Source: Linyphia triangularis
Taxonomy: Eukaryota > Arthropoda > Arachnida > Araneae > Linyphiidae
Direction: 5' to 3'
DNA length: 64,000 bases
Assembly: GCA_963978545.1 (NCBI GenBank)
Contig: OZ021723.1
Span: 47,750,069 to 47,814,068, forward strand
A program made the translations under genes and the position numbers. Position 1 is the first letter of the stretch. Every line of letters starts with the position of its first letter. Below the pieces are notes generated by a model. That model had not been told where the DNA came from. It ran no database searches and saw nothing but the letters and a program-made list of their open reading frames with translations. Below, in pieces: positions 50,936 through 63,764 of this stretch.

Positions 50936-52565
50936 GGGGAGAGTTCCCCAAAACGGGATAGGCGGGCAAAACGGGATATTGAGCCTCGGATCTTGACTGG
51001 TGGTGCTATCTCGCAGGAGAAAGGCTAATCTGGTTCCCGACCGCCATGACAGTATTCTCAGTTGATCTCTCAACGCTAGCCACTTGTTTCGCAATGAAAT
51101 ATTTTTTCAAAGTTTTCAAGTGAGATTTTTACTTACTTTGTACTTTTTTCGACTGTAGAATAACTATCCTTGTGCTTCTCCGTCCTTCGGAACAATTCCG
51201 GTAAATACTGTGTTTTGTTCATAGCTCTTTTAACAACAATTTCATGTATTTAAATATTGCTAGTGAGTGACGGTTCAGGGGTCAGCCATTTATGTTGTCA
51301 AAAGCATCACGGTCGGGCAAAACGGGACACTTTTGGGGTGCCCAAAACGGGATACAATTTTGATGTGTCCCGTTTTACCCGACCATTTCCATTAATGTTT
51401 TGGCAATGTGCTTAAGTTATTTAAGTTAAAATAAGTAATGAATTAAAATATGTATAATCAATTACAACAATTTATTTTAATTTTAAATAATTATATTTTT
51501 GAAATAAAATAATTTACTTTACTTTTGGGGTACAAATAATTGGCCTGAGTTATGTACAAAATTTAGTTATAGGTTAAAATTGTAAGTCAGAAAAATGTTT
51601 TGACCAAAAATTTAAGTTTTAAATTCAAAAAAGTTGAGTTTCTTTTTAAATCTTTTTTAGTGGGGCGGCGTATACAAAGATAAACCAGAAAACCACACGT
51701 TGTGCGCACTATAATATAATAAAAACATAAGCTAATCACAATTAAACAGCAATTATAACAGGAAGCCCATATAAACTTGAGTTGGAAGAAGAAGAGCGTG
51801 AAAAAAAAGAACGAGAAAGAACTCAAAAGCTGAAAAAAAGGGCTGCCAAAACAAGTATCTTGAATGTTCCGAAGAGAAAACAAACGAGGCGTAAAAGAAA
51901 ACCAAGTGGAAATGCAAAACAGGCAGATAAAGTTAAAAAATGTTACTCTGAACCTGAAAAAAAACCACAATCATCATTTGTAAAAATCGAAGAAAATGGA
52001 CCTAACAAAAGAAAACCTAAAAAAAAATAATCATCAGTTAGCCAAGGTTGGACGTCGTCGTCTTCAGAAGATGAAGCTGAAAAATATGAAGCATGTATTT
52101 ATTGTATATTGAATTGAAATCTGGAGAAGGCTAGATACAATGCTCGAGCTGCCAGGGATGGGCCTACCAAGCCTGTTCCAGAGCAGAAGAAGAAGACCAC
52201 ACATTTTTATGCGATTTCTGTGTTATGTAATTGTTCAAATTTACAATTAAAAAGTTTCTTCCTATAAAAACGTAGCCTATTTTTGTTCTAAAAACTAAAT
52301 CAAAAGTAAAATCAGCAAAAACCTAATAACATAAAAATCCCTATCCCTTTTTACTCACCCTTGGTAGGGTAAAACGGGATCGTGTAAGACTTTGTGAAAC
52401 CAGTATTTTCACATAAATATTATTGAACAAATGTGACAACGGTCCTATTTTAAGTAGTTGAAAAGGTATACTTTTAAATGACGTCTAGCTTTGGAATGTA
52501 CCTTGTACACAACAAGAAATAAAGCGAAGAATAGATAAGCTATCCCGTTTTGGGGTACTTTCCCC
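50936..52565 (+). mobile_element. Pogo-like element, 1.63 kb, TA-flanked
   Basis: The left end GGGGAGAGTTCCCCAAAACG and right end (reverse complement) GGGGAAAGTACCCCAAAACG are 18/20 matching inverted repeats that continue with GGATAG. TA flanks both (50934-50935, 52566-52567). Further 'aaaacggga(t/c)a' words recur subterminally (50972, 51321, 51347) and inverted at 51366, with 'gtaaaacgggat' at 52369. The interior retains only the 3' part of a transposase gene. Confidence 0.8.
51782..52115 (+). pseudogene. C-terminal tail of a pogo-like (DDE_1) transposase
   Basis: An 82-codon open stretch with a highly charged start (EREKKERERTQKLKKRA), then KTSILNVPKRKQTRRKRK and a Lys-rich end at a TAA (52028-52030). 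Beyond the stop the same frame goes on SSVSQGWTSSSSEDEAEK and ACIYC. Basic tail, acidic serine stretch and Cys-x2-Cys start of a small zinc finger, in that order, are what the C-terminal ends of many pogo/jerky-type transposases show. HTH and DDE domains are missing. In-frame stops (52028, and one after CIYCILN) show it is dead. Confidence 0.5.
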
Positions 52566-52567
52566 TA

Positions 52568-54974
52568 TTCAAATTTGACTAGATATCTTTATTTACTTTA
52601 AATCTTTAAGCGAATTTTTTGAAACTGGAGATAGCTTGCTCATAAGACATAATTTGTTCCCAATTTAAATCACAAGAGATTACTTATATCAGGTTGAAGT
52701 GCATCAAAACGGTAAGATTTGACAACTCAGTGTGAATTTGCAGATGTTATTCAAACTTCATTGTTCAACATTGTTGAACAGTTAAGTTCTTTGAATTCAC
52801 TGATATGTACTTCAAACTTTATTATTTAAATAAATTGCTGAAAATTAGGTAAATTATACGTTTACAGATTTCTTAATTTTTTTTTAGAAAAAAGTAAGTG
52901 GGAAGGGGAAGTTATTTAAGAATTGTGAAACGTAAGAGTACGTACTAATGCCAATGCATTATTAAAATTGTTGTTCAAATGAAACTTTTTACATTTATTA
53001 AAACACATCTAAACACTAAATAATAAATGCATTCAATTGTATATAAATTTCCTTGCAAAATAATAGAATAATAGAAACGATAAGAAGCTATGTACTGGGT
53101 CATTTTTTCTCATATTATTGAAGTAGTTGAGACAACTAACATAATTCTAAATAATTTTGTTATAGAAAAAAAAAATATATGAGGATAATTATTTTCTAAA
53201 AATAACATGACAAAGTACAACTCCATTAAGTACTATGCGAAAAGTAATTTTAACAAAGTTAATTTAGACTTCTTGATATGATCGATAACAACTTCCAAAT
53301 TCTCCTAATGAGATCAGTTTTTTTTTTTTCAATTAAAAGTGTTTATTTGAACTATGATATTTATATTTCCAAATAAATTTCATTTGAAAGCATTTTATAA
53401 TTAGAAATAATAATTAAAGTAAACAAGGGAAAGCAAAAAGGGAAAAAAAGGAATGAATTTTTGAGCTTCTGAAGAAATGTTTGAATTTATACAAACAAAT
53501 TATATTAAAGTTGTTCCAGTTCAATAGTTAAACATCTGATGCAATGTATTTATTTAAATAATTAAATATTAGTGGTAATATTGGTTTTATAAATTTATGA
53601 AACCACATAAATTGCCCATATTCCATTCCGCCTGTAACAACTACTTTGTGTCCATTGTGTCATTTATCTCCAGTAAGCTTTTGAGATAAAAGGTAATAAT
53701 GGGCTAATCTCTATCAAATTTTATAAATACTCTCTCAAGTAACTTGCTTATAGTATACATATCTTACTCTGAAGAAAATACTTCAACTAATAGTCATTAA
53801 ATATAGTATGCAAAAAAAAAATAAAAAAAAAATTAAAAAAAAATCGAACGATAGCCGTACCTTCGGTTCTAAAAGTCGCAGTTTGCTCCCCAGTAATTTG
53901 CTTACGATTCTTTACATGCCTGATGCAAAACAAATGTTTTTGGGATGAATGAGGGAGGCTGTATACTAACAAAATTGAATTCTAATTTTGAAAATTTCAA
54001 TATGAACTATCTTTTACTTTGTTTCACTAACCTAACTCTAATTCCTTATAAGTTTCACTAACCTAAGAGAAAAGAATATTAATTTTTAATATTTCATTAA
54101 TAAAACTCATTTTTTGAAACTTTGTGTATACTTTTCAACGTAATGGAACATTGCATACGAAAACAAACTTTGTAAATCACTGCATTGTCTGGGATGGCGA
54201 GATGTTTTATGTACATATAACCCCATCGTTATGGACATTCGCTATACTTAATTACTTAAGATTGTAAGTATTAAATAATTTTCTAATATGTGTGTTTTTG
54301 TGGCGTTCTGACTTTCCACAAAAGTTTAATCTGTACTTTTCTATTTCGTTTCATAAATTAGAATGCAAATTTTAGCCACCGCTCGGATTTCTTGTTGCAT
54401 ACTGTACCATAAATATGACGAAACGAAGTTATCAGGATTGGTCGGCAGGAATATATAAATAAAATAAATGCAAAGTACGGAATATGAAAGTCGAAACCAA
54501 ATGAAATTCTTTGAATAAGCGTTGCCAATACGTGTTCGCAGAAATCATTTTGAGGCTTTTGAAATTGTAGATGTTCCATTCCACTGAGACAAAACAAGAG
54601 TTTTGCAAAGAATCACAATAAGAAAAGAAATGTTGTTTAATGTGAATGAAGAGCAATTGATTTTGTGTTCACTTCAAATACTATATTTTGCTTAAACCCA
54701 TTCATAAAATATCTTTCGACTTTTTTTTAGTAAAATCACCAGCTCTTCTTTTATTCAGAATACCCACCAATTGAGAATATTTCTTATAAAAACATATTAT
54801 TTTCACATTTTGTTTATCAACTTTCATAGGTTAAAGGCAAATAATTATTTTCTGTGTAAATTGTATCTTTTATTTCGCATTTAATTTATATTTAATTAAA
54901 TAATAATATATATAATTTACTTTCCTTTTTTATGTATACAATTCTTTAAGCACTTATTTCAATAAAAGATAATT
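52568..54974. other. AT-rich sequence, no gene recognised
   Basis: Short A/T runs (53313-53329, 53810-53843) only. Open stretches at 53787-53972 and 54358-54656 on the minus strand lack recognisable motifs. Confidence 0.4.
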
Positions 54975-55261
54975 CTGAAAAAACCTAAGAGCGAGTTTCA
55001 CTATATCTTATGTAGTTTACTTTAACATATATATGTTCTATTAAGTAATTCATATTTTCTAATTGTAAGTACTACTACTTCTATTGTAACTACTAATTAC
55101 CAATTGTTCATCATTAGTCTGAAAAAAGCTAAGAGCGAGTTTCACTATATCTTATGTAGTTTACTTTAACATATATATGTTCTATTAAGTAATTCATATT
55201 TTCTAATTGTAAGTACTACTACTTCTATTGTAACTACTAATTACCAATTGTTCATCATTAG
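54975..55261 (+). repeat. Near-perfect 144-bp tandem duplication
   Basis: Unit 1 is 54975-55118 and unit 2 is 55119-55261. They differ at one internal position (CCTAAG against GCTAAG) and at the last base. Such identity in a neutral AT-rich setting suggests a recent event or an assembly artefact. Confidence 0.95.
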
Positions 55262-58200
55262 CAGCCATTATTTGCTCAAATATCTGTTTATAAAACAATA
55301 ATTGACATTTTAGCTAGCCAGTGTCTTTTACATAAGTTCATTTTTTGCTAATTAAATTAGTTATGAAATCATATAAAGTCTTCATTTAATTGCACTGGTA
55401 CTTTTTCGTGACATATATTTTATAATTTTACTATCTATAAATCTTCCTTCACAATAACAACAGATATTACACTTGAATAAAATAATTAAAACCATAGTTT
55501 ATTTCAAAAATGTCAATTGATCAATATTTATTTTAATTTGTTTTAAAATATATTTACATGAAACAGCATATTATTTTTACAAAACTAAAAAGCTTTTTTT
55601 ACTATTTCAAAAGCAAACCTGAGTGCTCGTAAAATTGTAATACGTTATAATAGGTATTTTTTTTATACATCGAATAATTTAATTGCAATACTTTACCATA
55701 ATTTGTTCTTTTATACTTCGATAAAATGTAATAATGAATTTTGCTAATAAATATAGGCACATTGAAGGCATCAGCTGCTATTTCTCTAAATGAGAATTCC
55801 TCAAAATACTTATGTTGGAAATGGGTTCCACCATAATAGAGAAAGATCCAATAAGTTGACGGGGTCGCTATTCACCACTCACACGCTATTCAAATTTCTC
55901 TATTCATCTCATTGCAGAAGGCTTGGCTATTATATCAGATTTTTTTTTTTTTGGAATGCTTTTATAGGAATTTTCGAATATATCCTGAATATTTGGTTAT
56001 TATGTGAATTTTTATTGTTTAGGCTACATTGTATTATATTAGGAATAATAATTTATTTTTCTTTTAAAGAAAGTACCCTATATTAATACAATGAAGAATT
56101 TGTTTGAGGTTACATCTTTTTGAAGTTACTTTTTTATTTTTTAGAGACAGAGAGATTATTTCCTTTCAATAATCTTAAGTATGGCACTATATGATGTGAA
56201 ATTTACACATAACACAATAATTTGTTTCAAATTGTATTTTAAACGTTACAATTTTTTAAAAAAAGTATTGAAGCACATTTAATTTAAATTATTTTTTTAA
56301 CCTATCAATTTATATACAGAAATATTTTTATATTTATATTTTTTTATATTTTAACAAAATGCCTATTCCTAATACTACTTTTTTTGCTTGTTTGATGGCT
56401 CTAAAAATATTTAATGAAACTTGAAATGTATAGCATGGAAAAATTTGGTTCACTAAGATAAATATTGTAAGTTAACAAAGAATACTGTAAACACAGATTA
56501 AAACCAATAGAAAATATTTCTTTTTTAATATTTTTAAGAACCAGAAGTACACATTAAAAGTACGTATTTATTTGATCTAATTCTCAGGGGATACACGATT
56601 CATATAAAAAAAAACTCAACTGTTCGAATCCGTTATTTTAAAAAAATTATTTATTTTTCTTTTATTGCTTTTCTTAGAATTTGCTTTTATGATTAAAATT
56701 TATGATTGACACACAGCTACAAAACTGTACTTAACAAAATCTAAGTTTATGAATTTTGAAATTAATAAATTATATTGAATCTGTAAAAAAACATTAATCC
56801 CTAAGCATATTTCTATTTCTATTGAAATAAGAAATTCTATGCATATTGAAATAAGAAAAAGAAAATGTAAAAAGCGATAATTTTTGAGTAACCAAAATTC
56901 CCCAGGGATAGAAAAGTTCAAAGTATCTTTAGAATTACACGAATTATTTCAAAATTGCTAATTGATTCTGAAAATGAACAGAACGTTGGGAATATATTTT
57001 GTTTCAATTCATTTAAATTCGAAAAAATACCGTTTTTATAAATGAAACATTGTTTTATGTTGAAAGAGGTTATCTGCATATTTAAAGTGAGTATAACTTT
57101 AGAATGCTTTCCTAACATAGTATTATTCCATATTTAAACCAGAATACTAAAACATCTCGAAATACCAGGGTTCATAAAATTTTTACACACACAACACTTA
57201 GTAATTATTTATTTATATATTAAATTAACAATAAGAAATTTCATATTAAAGAAGAAAACTTGGTTCGTAAATCACAAATTATTTTAATAAATAATTAATT
57301 TAATCATTTTTATTTTATCTGATTGCTTGCTAAAGGCCAAACTTAAAAGAAAAATCTTTAAACTTTTGATTAAACTGTCTTTTAAAATTAATTATGAATT
57401 GGACGATGTTTACGCCAAAACCGATCAAGCGGCAGATTAAAATATATTAGTCATTGATATTGTTGAATTCGTTTTGAAACGCTATAGCAAACTTGTAAAC
57501 TCTAATTAAAGTGGAAGTACTTCTTCTGGAAACAAGAAGCAAATTCAGTAAAAGTCAATTAAAATGATTCTTTTGTGTGTGTGAGTGTGTGTGTGTGTGC
57601 ATTTTAAGGATTTGAGAACCTGTAGCTTATTAGGTTTTGTCTTCATACCTTCCAATTAATAAAAAAATGTTTTTATTTTATTTTTTTATTTTCTCATACA
57701 TATACTTTTTCCCCCCCTCCTTTAGATTTGGCATGTTCGTAAGGAAAAAAACATCAAAACAAATGCTTCTCCTATTCTGATGTGTGTTTCTCACAATAAA
57801 GTGAACTAAAAATACTTTTTCGGACCATATAGTACCTTGCAATTGACTGCTGAAGCATTAATTTGTAAAAAGTATAGAATACCATTTTAAAACAGTTTGT
57901 TCTTTATAACTACCATTATTTTTGATATTTTTAATAATAAACAGTTATTTGATTGATTAAAATTTAAAAGCACAAAAAAGAAAAGTCATTGTTCGTTAGA
58001 TACGAATTCATTTAAAACCGGTAACAAATGGAGTTTAATTTTTCAGTTTTGTTTATATTTTTTCAGTAAAGGAGTAGTTATTGCTTTTTTAGTGTAGAAT
58101 AATGAGATGTTTTCCTTTTTAGTTTAGGATGAAGAATTGTCTTCTTTTTAAAAACTAAAATGTTAAGCACATAAAAATTCCTCACAACACTGAAAATGAT

Positions 58201-59139
58201 AAGTTATTTGTAAAAGTATCTTTTGTTATTGTTTCATACGTTGCTTTCGAAACATCATATTAAAAATGCTATTGATTCCGGTTCACATAAGTTTTTTTAT
58301 TGCTTAAATTGTATGTTTTTGGTATAAGAAATTTAGGATAACACTTTTTAACTATGGAAAACTCGCGTTATTCAAGATCATGCCATCCACTATATAAGAG
58401 TTAGTAATTTTTTAGTATTTAATGTTCTATTAGTGTTAAAATTATTTTTCGTAGGTTGCAGTTGTGATTTTGAATATTAAAGACGATAACTATTAGTGTA
58501 GTATTGGTTGAAACAGAATTTTTAATTCTCTACGACGTTATGACCACTGAAAAAAAGCAACGTAATGTACCTGGAGTAGACGTATGAGGAACCTTTTCTT
58601 ACAGTTCGTAGTTGATGGATGTGGTGATTCACACTTAAACGTGGTTTCTTTGGACTGATGGTGATACATCAAAGCATGCTATGATTGGAGACAATATATA
58701 ATGCGATGACTGATGTTCTACCTTTTGATCAATCTTGACTTTTAAAAATTAACTCCCCGAAAAAAATTGTCCCAGGGAATTGAAACTACACATATAATTA
58801 TTAGATATTCAATAAAATGTAGATTAATTTTGTTACTTTTTACCGCCCCATAACCATACAAGATAGTTTAAATCTCCTGTGAGTTATTGTTTTCGATGTA
58901 TTAATTTATTCAAATAAAGAGTCCCTTTTGAAATATCCTGTATCTTTGATATCAATCGTGACATATATATTTGATGTAAATAAAGGGGAAGAACTCGTTT
59001 GTTCACTCAGGCAGAGTTCGGTTTTTAAATATCCTAATTATCCGTGCAATGGGGAAATATTTGTCTAATGTAGCCACCCCTTTTAAATAACAACTTCACA
59101 TTCATAAGTATCAAAGTACGCGTATTCCTAATTTACTCT
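55262..59139. other. AT-rich sequence, no gene recognised
   Basis: A GT-rich microsatellite lies at 57574-57599 and a C-rich run at 57711-57720. Open stretches at 55790-56086, 56700-56921 and 56918-57118 lack motifs and are low-complexity hydrophobic readings. 58530-58740 is slightly GC-richer but shows no exon. Confidence 0.4.
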
Positions 59140-59143
59140 TTAA

Positions 59144-59374
59144 CCCTTTAAATACCAGTTTTTTCTTTAAAAAAATAAGTAGAATAGTAGTTTAATAGGC
59201 CAAATATAATAGAAATAGTAATATTCTGTCAAAATAGAAGCTTAAAACAACTAAAAGGGACATAGAGGGGGTTAGGACACATGTGTCCCACTGGTGTTTT
59301 TAGATGGGACTTATGTCCCGGTGGTAATTTGGAACTATGAGCTGGACACATATGACCCTATGGGGCCGAAAGGG
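59144..59374. mobile_element. TTAA-flanked miniature element, 231 bp
   Basis: Tips CCCTTTAAATACC and (reverse complement) CCCTTTCGGCCCC share CCCTTT and a C-rich end. TTAA stands at 59140-59143 and 59375-59378. A CCC-tip with TTAA target is the piggyBac signature. Inside, 'tgtccca', 'gtgtccc' and 'atgtcccg' words and their complements recur. Confidence 0.75.
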
Positions 59375-59378
59375 TTAA

Positions 59379-61200
59379 TAATGAGTCACTCAAAAGAGAG
59401 TAGTCAATAAACAGAGTAGTATTGTATATATCAACTGATTCTTATGTATTAAAAGCGTGGTTAGAAGCATAGCGTTAATGACACATACATTTTCAATAAT
59501 GTGTTCATAATCGTAGATGATTATTGATAAGTTTTCAATGTTACATTGCATACTAAAATTTTTACATTTGATATTATATTTTTAATTGAAAATCTTACGT
59601 AGCATTTCTTTTTACTATTAATGTATGCGCAAGCGCTTTCACGTAGCCTAATAAATCACCAGTCCTATTGTAGGAATATAAAATCACTAGCTACTCTTAT
59701 AAATATAAAAAAGAAAGGGTTCATCTAATTTAAATTTTTAGAGGATAGCGCATAAAAGATTTACCATTTTGTTAGAAATATTGTCACTATAACACAACCT
59801 ATTATCTTTGAAACTTTCGATTTTATATAGTTTAATGCACGAATCTGTGCAAAAATCTTAATTGTGAATAAATATATTAAGAGATTTTAAAATCTTATGT
59901 GTGTGTGTGTGTAATAAAAACGTAGGTATTTCAAGGTAGGCATTTCTCACTGCGGGATTGACCACAATAACAGATGGATAAAAAAGCAATTCTTAGACAA
60001 AACATATTTAATTAAGACTTTAGGTAAAAACTAGAAAAGACATTTACGTGGGTGCCTTCACATACTAACCCACTCAATACAACAGGAACGAAGTTTGAGA
60101 GTCGAGTGTTGCCACAACAGTTTTGACGTTTATGTGTAATCATTAGGATGTTCCATTACAAGATGATGAGTGAAAGGAAAATAAGCGTTGATTTACAACA
60201 AACACTAAGTAACTATATAGCAATATAGGGAGGGGAAAGGGTTGGGTATAGCATAAAATTTTACAGTTTTCAAAAGTCTGCTATCTTACTAAAGTAGTTA
60301 AAATTTTCTACAAGAGTTTGTCTTTTCTTCAAATATATATACTTAAATATAAACTACAACGTCTGTATATGACAGATAACTACATTTTCTACATAAATAA
60401 AAGATGTTTAAAGAATATTTGCTTTATCTTGCAATCATTTTACGTTCTTGAGATATTGCATTGCTCGAAATAATTTCAATTTAAAAACCCTTTGCAAAGA
60501 CTTCCTTAAAACTAATTTAATGTATATAGAAACAGAAGAGAGTTTTAAATTATGCAAATATTTTGTATAAAAAATATACATTAAATTATCTCTCATCGCT
60601 AATTCTCGTTATCAAATTATTATGATTCACTTCACGGTATTGCAGCAGGGTTTGGCGAGCATCTTAAGTTATTCGAATGCAACAGCTTAACTTTACAAAA
60701 TATTCACCCTCGCTTTTCCAAATAATCACCAAGAACATTATTAATAGTCTCATGAATAACTTAATTTTAAAATATATATTTTATGAAACAGTTCCATTTT
60801 GATATTTCTTAGAATAATAAAGATATTTTCAGAGGTATTTACATTTATTGGATATTTAAACTTATACCTAGACCTTATTACCTAGAGACCCTTTCATTTA
60901 TAGATAATATATAAATAAATTTGAAAAATATAGGATTAAAATCTCAAAAACATTTTAAATTCAAAATATTGGATATATTTAATGAAAGAATAGAGACGCC
61001 AATCACGAACTTAAAGAGAAAACTATAAATTTATAAGTATTAGACGAATAGGGTCATTTAATATGCTTTACATTTTTTAGCCGATTTCAATAAAATTGCT
61101 TTATCATACGGAGATGTATGAGTTTTTAAAATAAAATTTAAGCAATATTGATAAAACAGGAAATGATATTTTCTTTTTTACAAGTGGTCTATTCATTACT
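59379..61200. other. AT-rich sequence, no gene recognised
   Basis: A short TG repeat lies at 59898-59912. Nothing else specific was seen. Confidence 0.4.
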
Positions 61201-61740
61201 TCATATATATAAAAATATACTTATTTATATAATATTTTAAAAAAGATAAATATTTAAAAAAATTTAAATGTTTAAAAAAATTTAAATATTTTAAACAATA
61301 ATATAAATATTTTAATAAATATAAATATTTCTATATTTAATAAATATAAATATTTCAATATTAAAAAAATATAATATTTTTAAACATATAAATATTTCAA
61401 TAAATATAACTATTTCAAAATAATCTTATTTATTGAAATTTTTATATTTTTAAAATATTGTATTCATTAAAATATCTACATTTATTAAAATATCTATATT
61501 TATTAAAATATTTATCTTTAATACAATATTTATATTTAATAAAATATTTATATTTAATAAAATATTTATATTTAATAAAATATTTATATTTAATAAAATG
61601 TTTATATTTAATAAAATATTTATATTTTTAAAAATATTATATTTATCAAAATATTTGTATTCATAGAGATATTTATATTTATTGCAATATTTATATTTAT
61701 TGAAATATTTAGTGAAATATTTATTTGTGAAAACTTTAAA
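61201..61740. repeat. Palindromic AT minisatellite
   Basis: Right half 61500-61625 is a clean array of 18-bp units (TATTTATATTTAATAAAA, about seven copies), with related, looser units to 61715. The left half (61240-61430) carries AATAAATATAAATATTTC-type units, the reverse complement of the right-half type. The two halves face each other across about 61437. The apparent minus-strand protein repeat (NINILL) is a reading of the array, not a gene. Confidence 0.85.
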
Positions 61741-63554
61741 CATAGAAAATGCTTACTAAACCAATTTAAAGAAAAAAAATTTCTAAACTTTCTAACTAAC
61801 TTTCTAAACACTACATAATTTCTTTGTTAGAATGTCTATTCAAGTAAATTAGTTCAATAGAATATATTATCTTGATTTTAGAGATGCTTAGTGACATTTA
61901 TAAGTTTATTAATTTTTCTTTCATGCAATATCCAGAAATTCAATAGACTTGTGGTAAATGTATTTAGTTTTACCACTCCACTCTAAATTTACTTCTTTAC
62001 AATAATTAATCAATCCACTATAAATTGTTTTGGTAAGATAATTTAACATCGTTAATAAAGAACGTGCCCTTTAATTTGAAGAAAAAATTTAAACTAATGT
62101 AAAATATAAAGAAAATGTACTAATACTCATGGTAATTAAGTATTCATTTAAGTGTTTGTGTAAATTTTTTTCGTTCAAGTTTGGTTTTTATCCCAGTGGA
62201 GTTATATAAAAAAATGAACTGTTATTTAAAAATATATTTTCCAGATACAAAGGAATTTCCATTCTAGTTTAGTTAAATTTTCTTAATTTTGTTACTTGTT
62301 TCTTATTCTAAATGTAACCATAATTTATACCTTTTTATTGCAAGTTCCGAATTTTCCAAATCATAATTTTCAGTTTACCGAAATCTATACCACTTGAAAA
62401 CAAGTCGTTGCATGTTTGAGTAATTTTATGTATTGTTAAACTATAAGTTCATACTAGTATGGACGAAGTTTGAAAATTCATGTCCTTTAGTTTAAAAAAT
62501 AACTCACAATATGCACAATAACGCAAATTAATAAAGCACAAAATATAATATTTTTTTAAAAAATTATTTATCCTATTCTTAATCCATACTTTTTTACAAG
62601 ACAAGAAAAATCCTATTTGCACTCGTTTGTATTACCCTATTTAATAAATATCCTAAAGTATGTAGTATTTTAATTCAGATTTAATAAGGATGTGCTTTTA
62701 TTTGTATTCAAGACACTGAAAAATAAAAAAAATTAGTCTTTAATAAATCCATTTTCTAAGACGATTACCTTAAGTCACTTCTATGAAATAGTACATAGGA
62801 TATTAGTAACTTAAGTAACATATTAGATACTTAAGAGTAACTGAAAAAACCTCAATTCTTAGAGTCTAAACTTAATAAGGATATTTAAAGCTTTTCATAC
62901 CGTGATATCTAAATAACTTCTTTTTTCATACTTTTTACAGTAAAAGAAATTGACCATTGATCAATTAAGTAAAAGCTTGTTTGCGTATTTCGACGAATAT
63001 TGTCAATCGAGATATCTATTAAATGTATATTAAGTATACCGCTTGAAATTTCTAAAAAATATCAAAAATTATTTATATCAATTAAGTGGAAAATAAGGTT
63101 AAAAATAAATATTAACGACTCTCATATATTTTCTGCTACAATTTTGAAAAAGAAACGAAAAGTTAAAAATATAATAACTTAAAATAGTTTTCTGAAAAAA
63201 ATTAATTAAACTTGTCAACCTTGAGTTTAAATAAGTTAGCTCGATTATGTTTTAATGTTTGAAATAAATGTTATAATGTGTTTTAATGTTAGCAATAAAA
63301 AGTTTGAAATATATGGATATATAAATTTTAAACTAGTATGCTTGGAAATATTTATATTAGAAATAGAAATTCCCCATGGTAAATATGTTATTCCAGATTC
63401 CATGAGGTTAGGTAGCGTAACTACTAATGTAAAATTCTATAGCTTTCAATTGAAATAAACTTTTTTTTAATGAAAGTGAAAGCTGTCTTTTTGAGAAAAG
63501 GCTACTTTAAATTGCAATGTATTTTGCATTAAAAGGAATGATAGGTAGACTTGT

Positions 63555-63591
63555 GTAGAACTCCCAGTGCTCTCCGAGAAAGGAGTTCTAC
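63555..63591. repeat. 10-bp perfect hairpin
   Basis: GTAGAACTCC (63555-63564) pairs with GGAGTTCTAC (63582-63591) around a 17-nt loop. Confidence 0.85.
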
Positions 63592-63703
63592 CTAAAATTT
63601 AGAATTGTTTACTTTCTTAAAAATAAATCAATTTAAAAATCTCTTTGAAAATATATATAGTGTTAGAAAGAATGCTGGATCTTGCAAAAATAGATATCAT
63701 TGT

Positions 63704-63764
63704 CAATATATTCAGTTGTTGATAATAAGCCAAAAGAGCTTATTCTTCGTAACTGAATATATTG
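63704..63764. repeat. 61-nt interrupted hairpin
   Basis: CAATATATTCAGTT pairs with AACTGAATATATTG (14 bp) at the base. AATAAGC pairs with GCTTATT (7 bp) nearer the loop, with a mostly unpaired six-base internal loop between. Confidence 0.8.

Noticed and set aside
51587..51970. 127-codon minus-strand open stretch rich in Phe
   Set aside because: It is antisense to the Lys/Glu-rich transposase tail on the plus strand, which explains the Phe/Leu-rich composition.
61450..61743. 97-codon minus-strand stretch with NINILL repeats
   Set aside because: It is a reading of the 18-bp minisatellite array.
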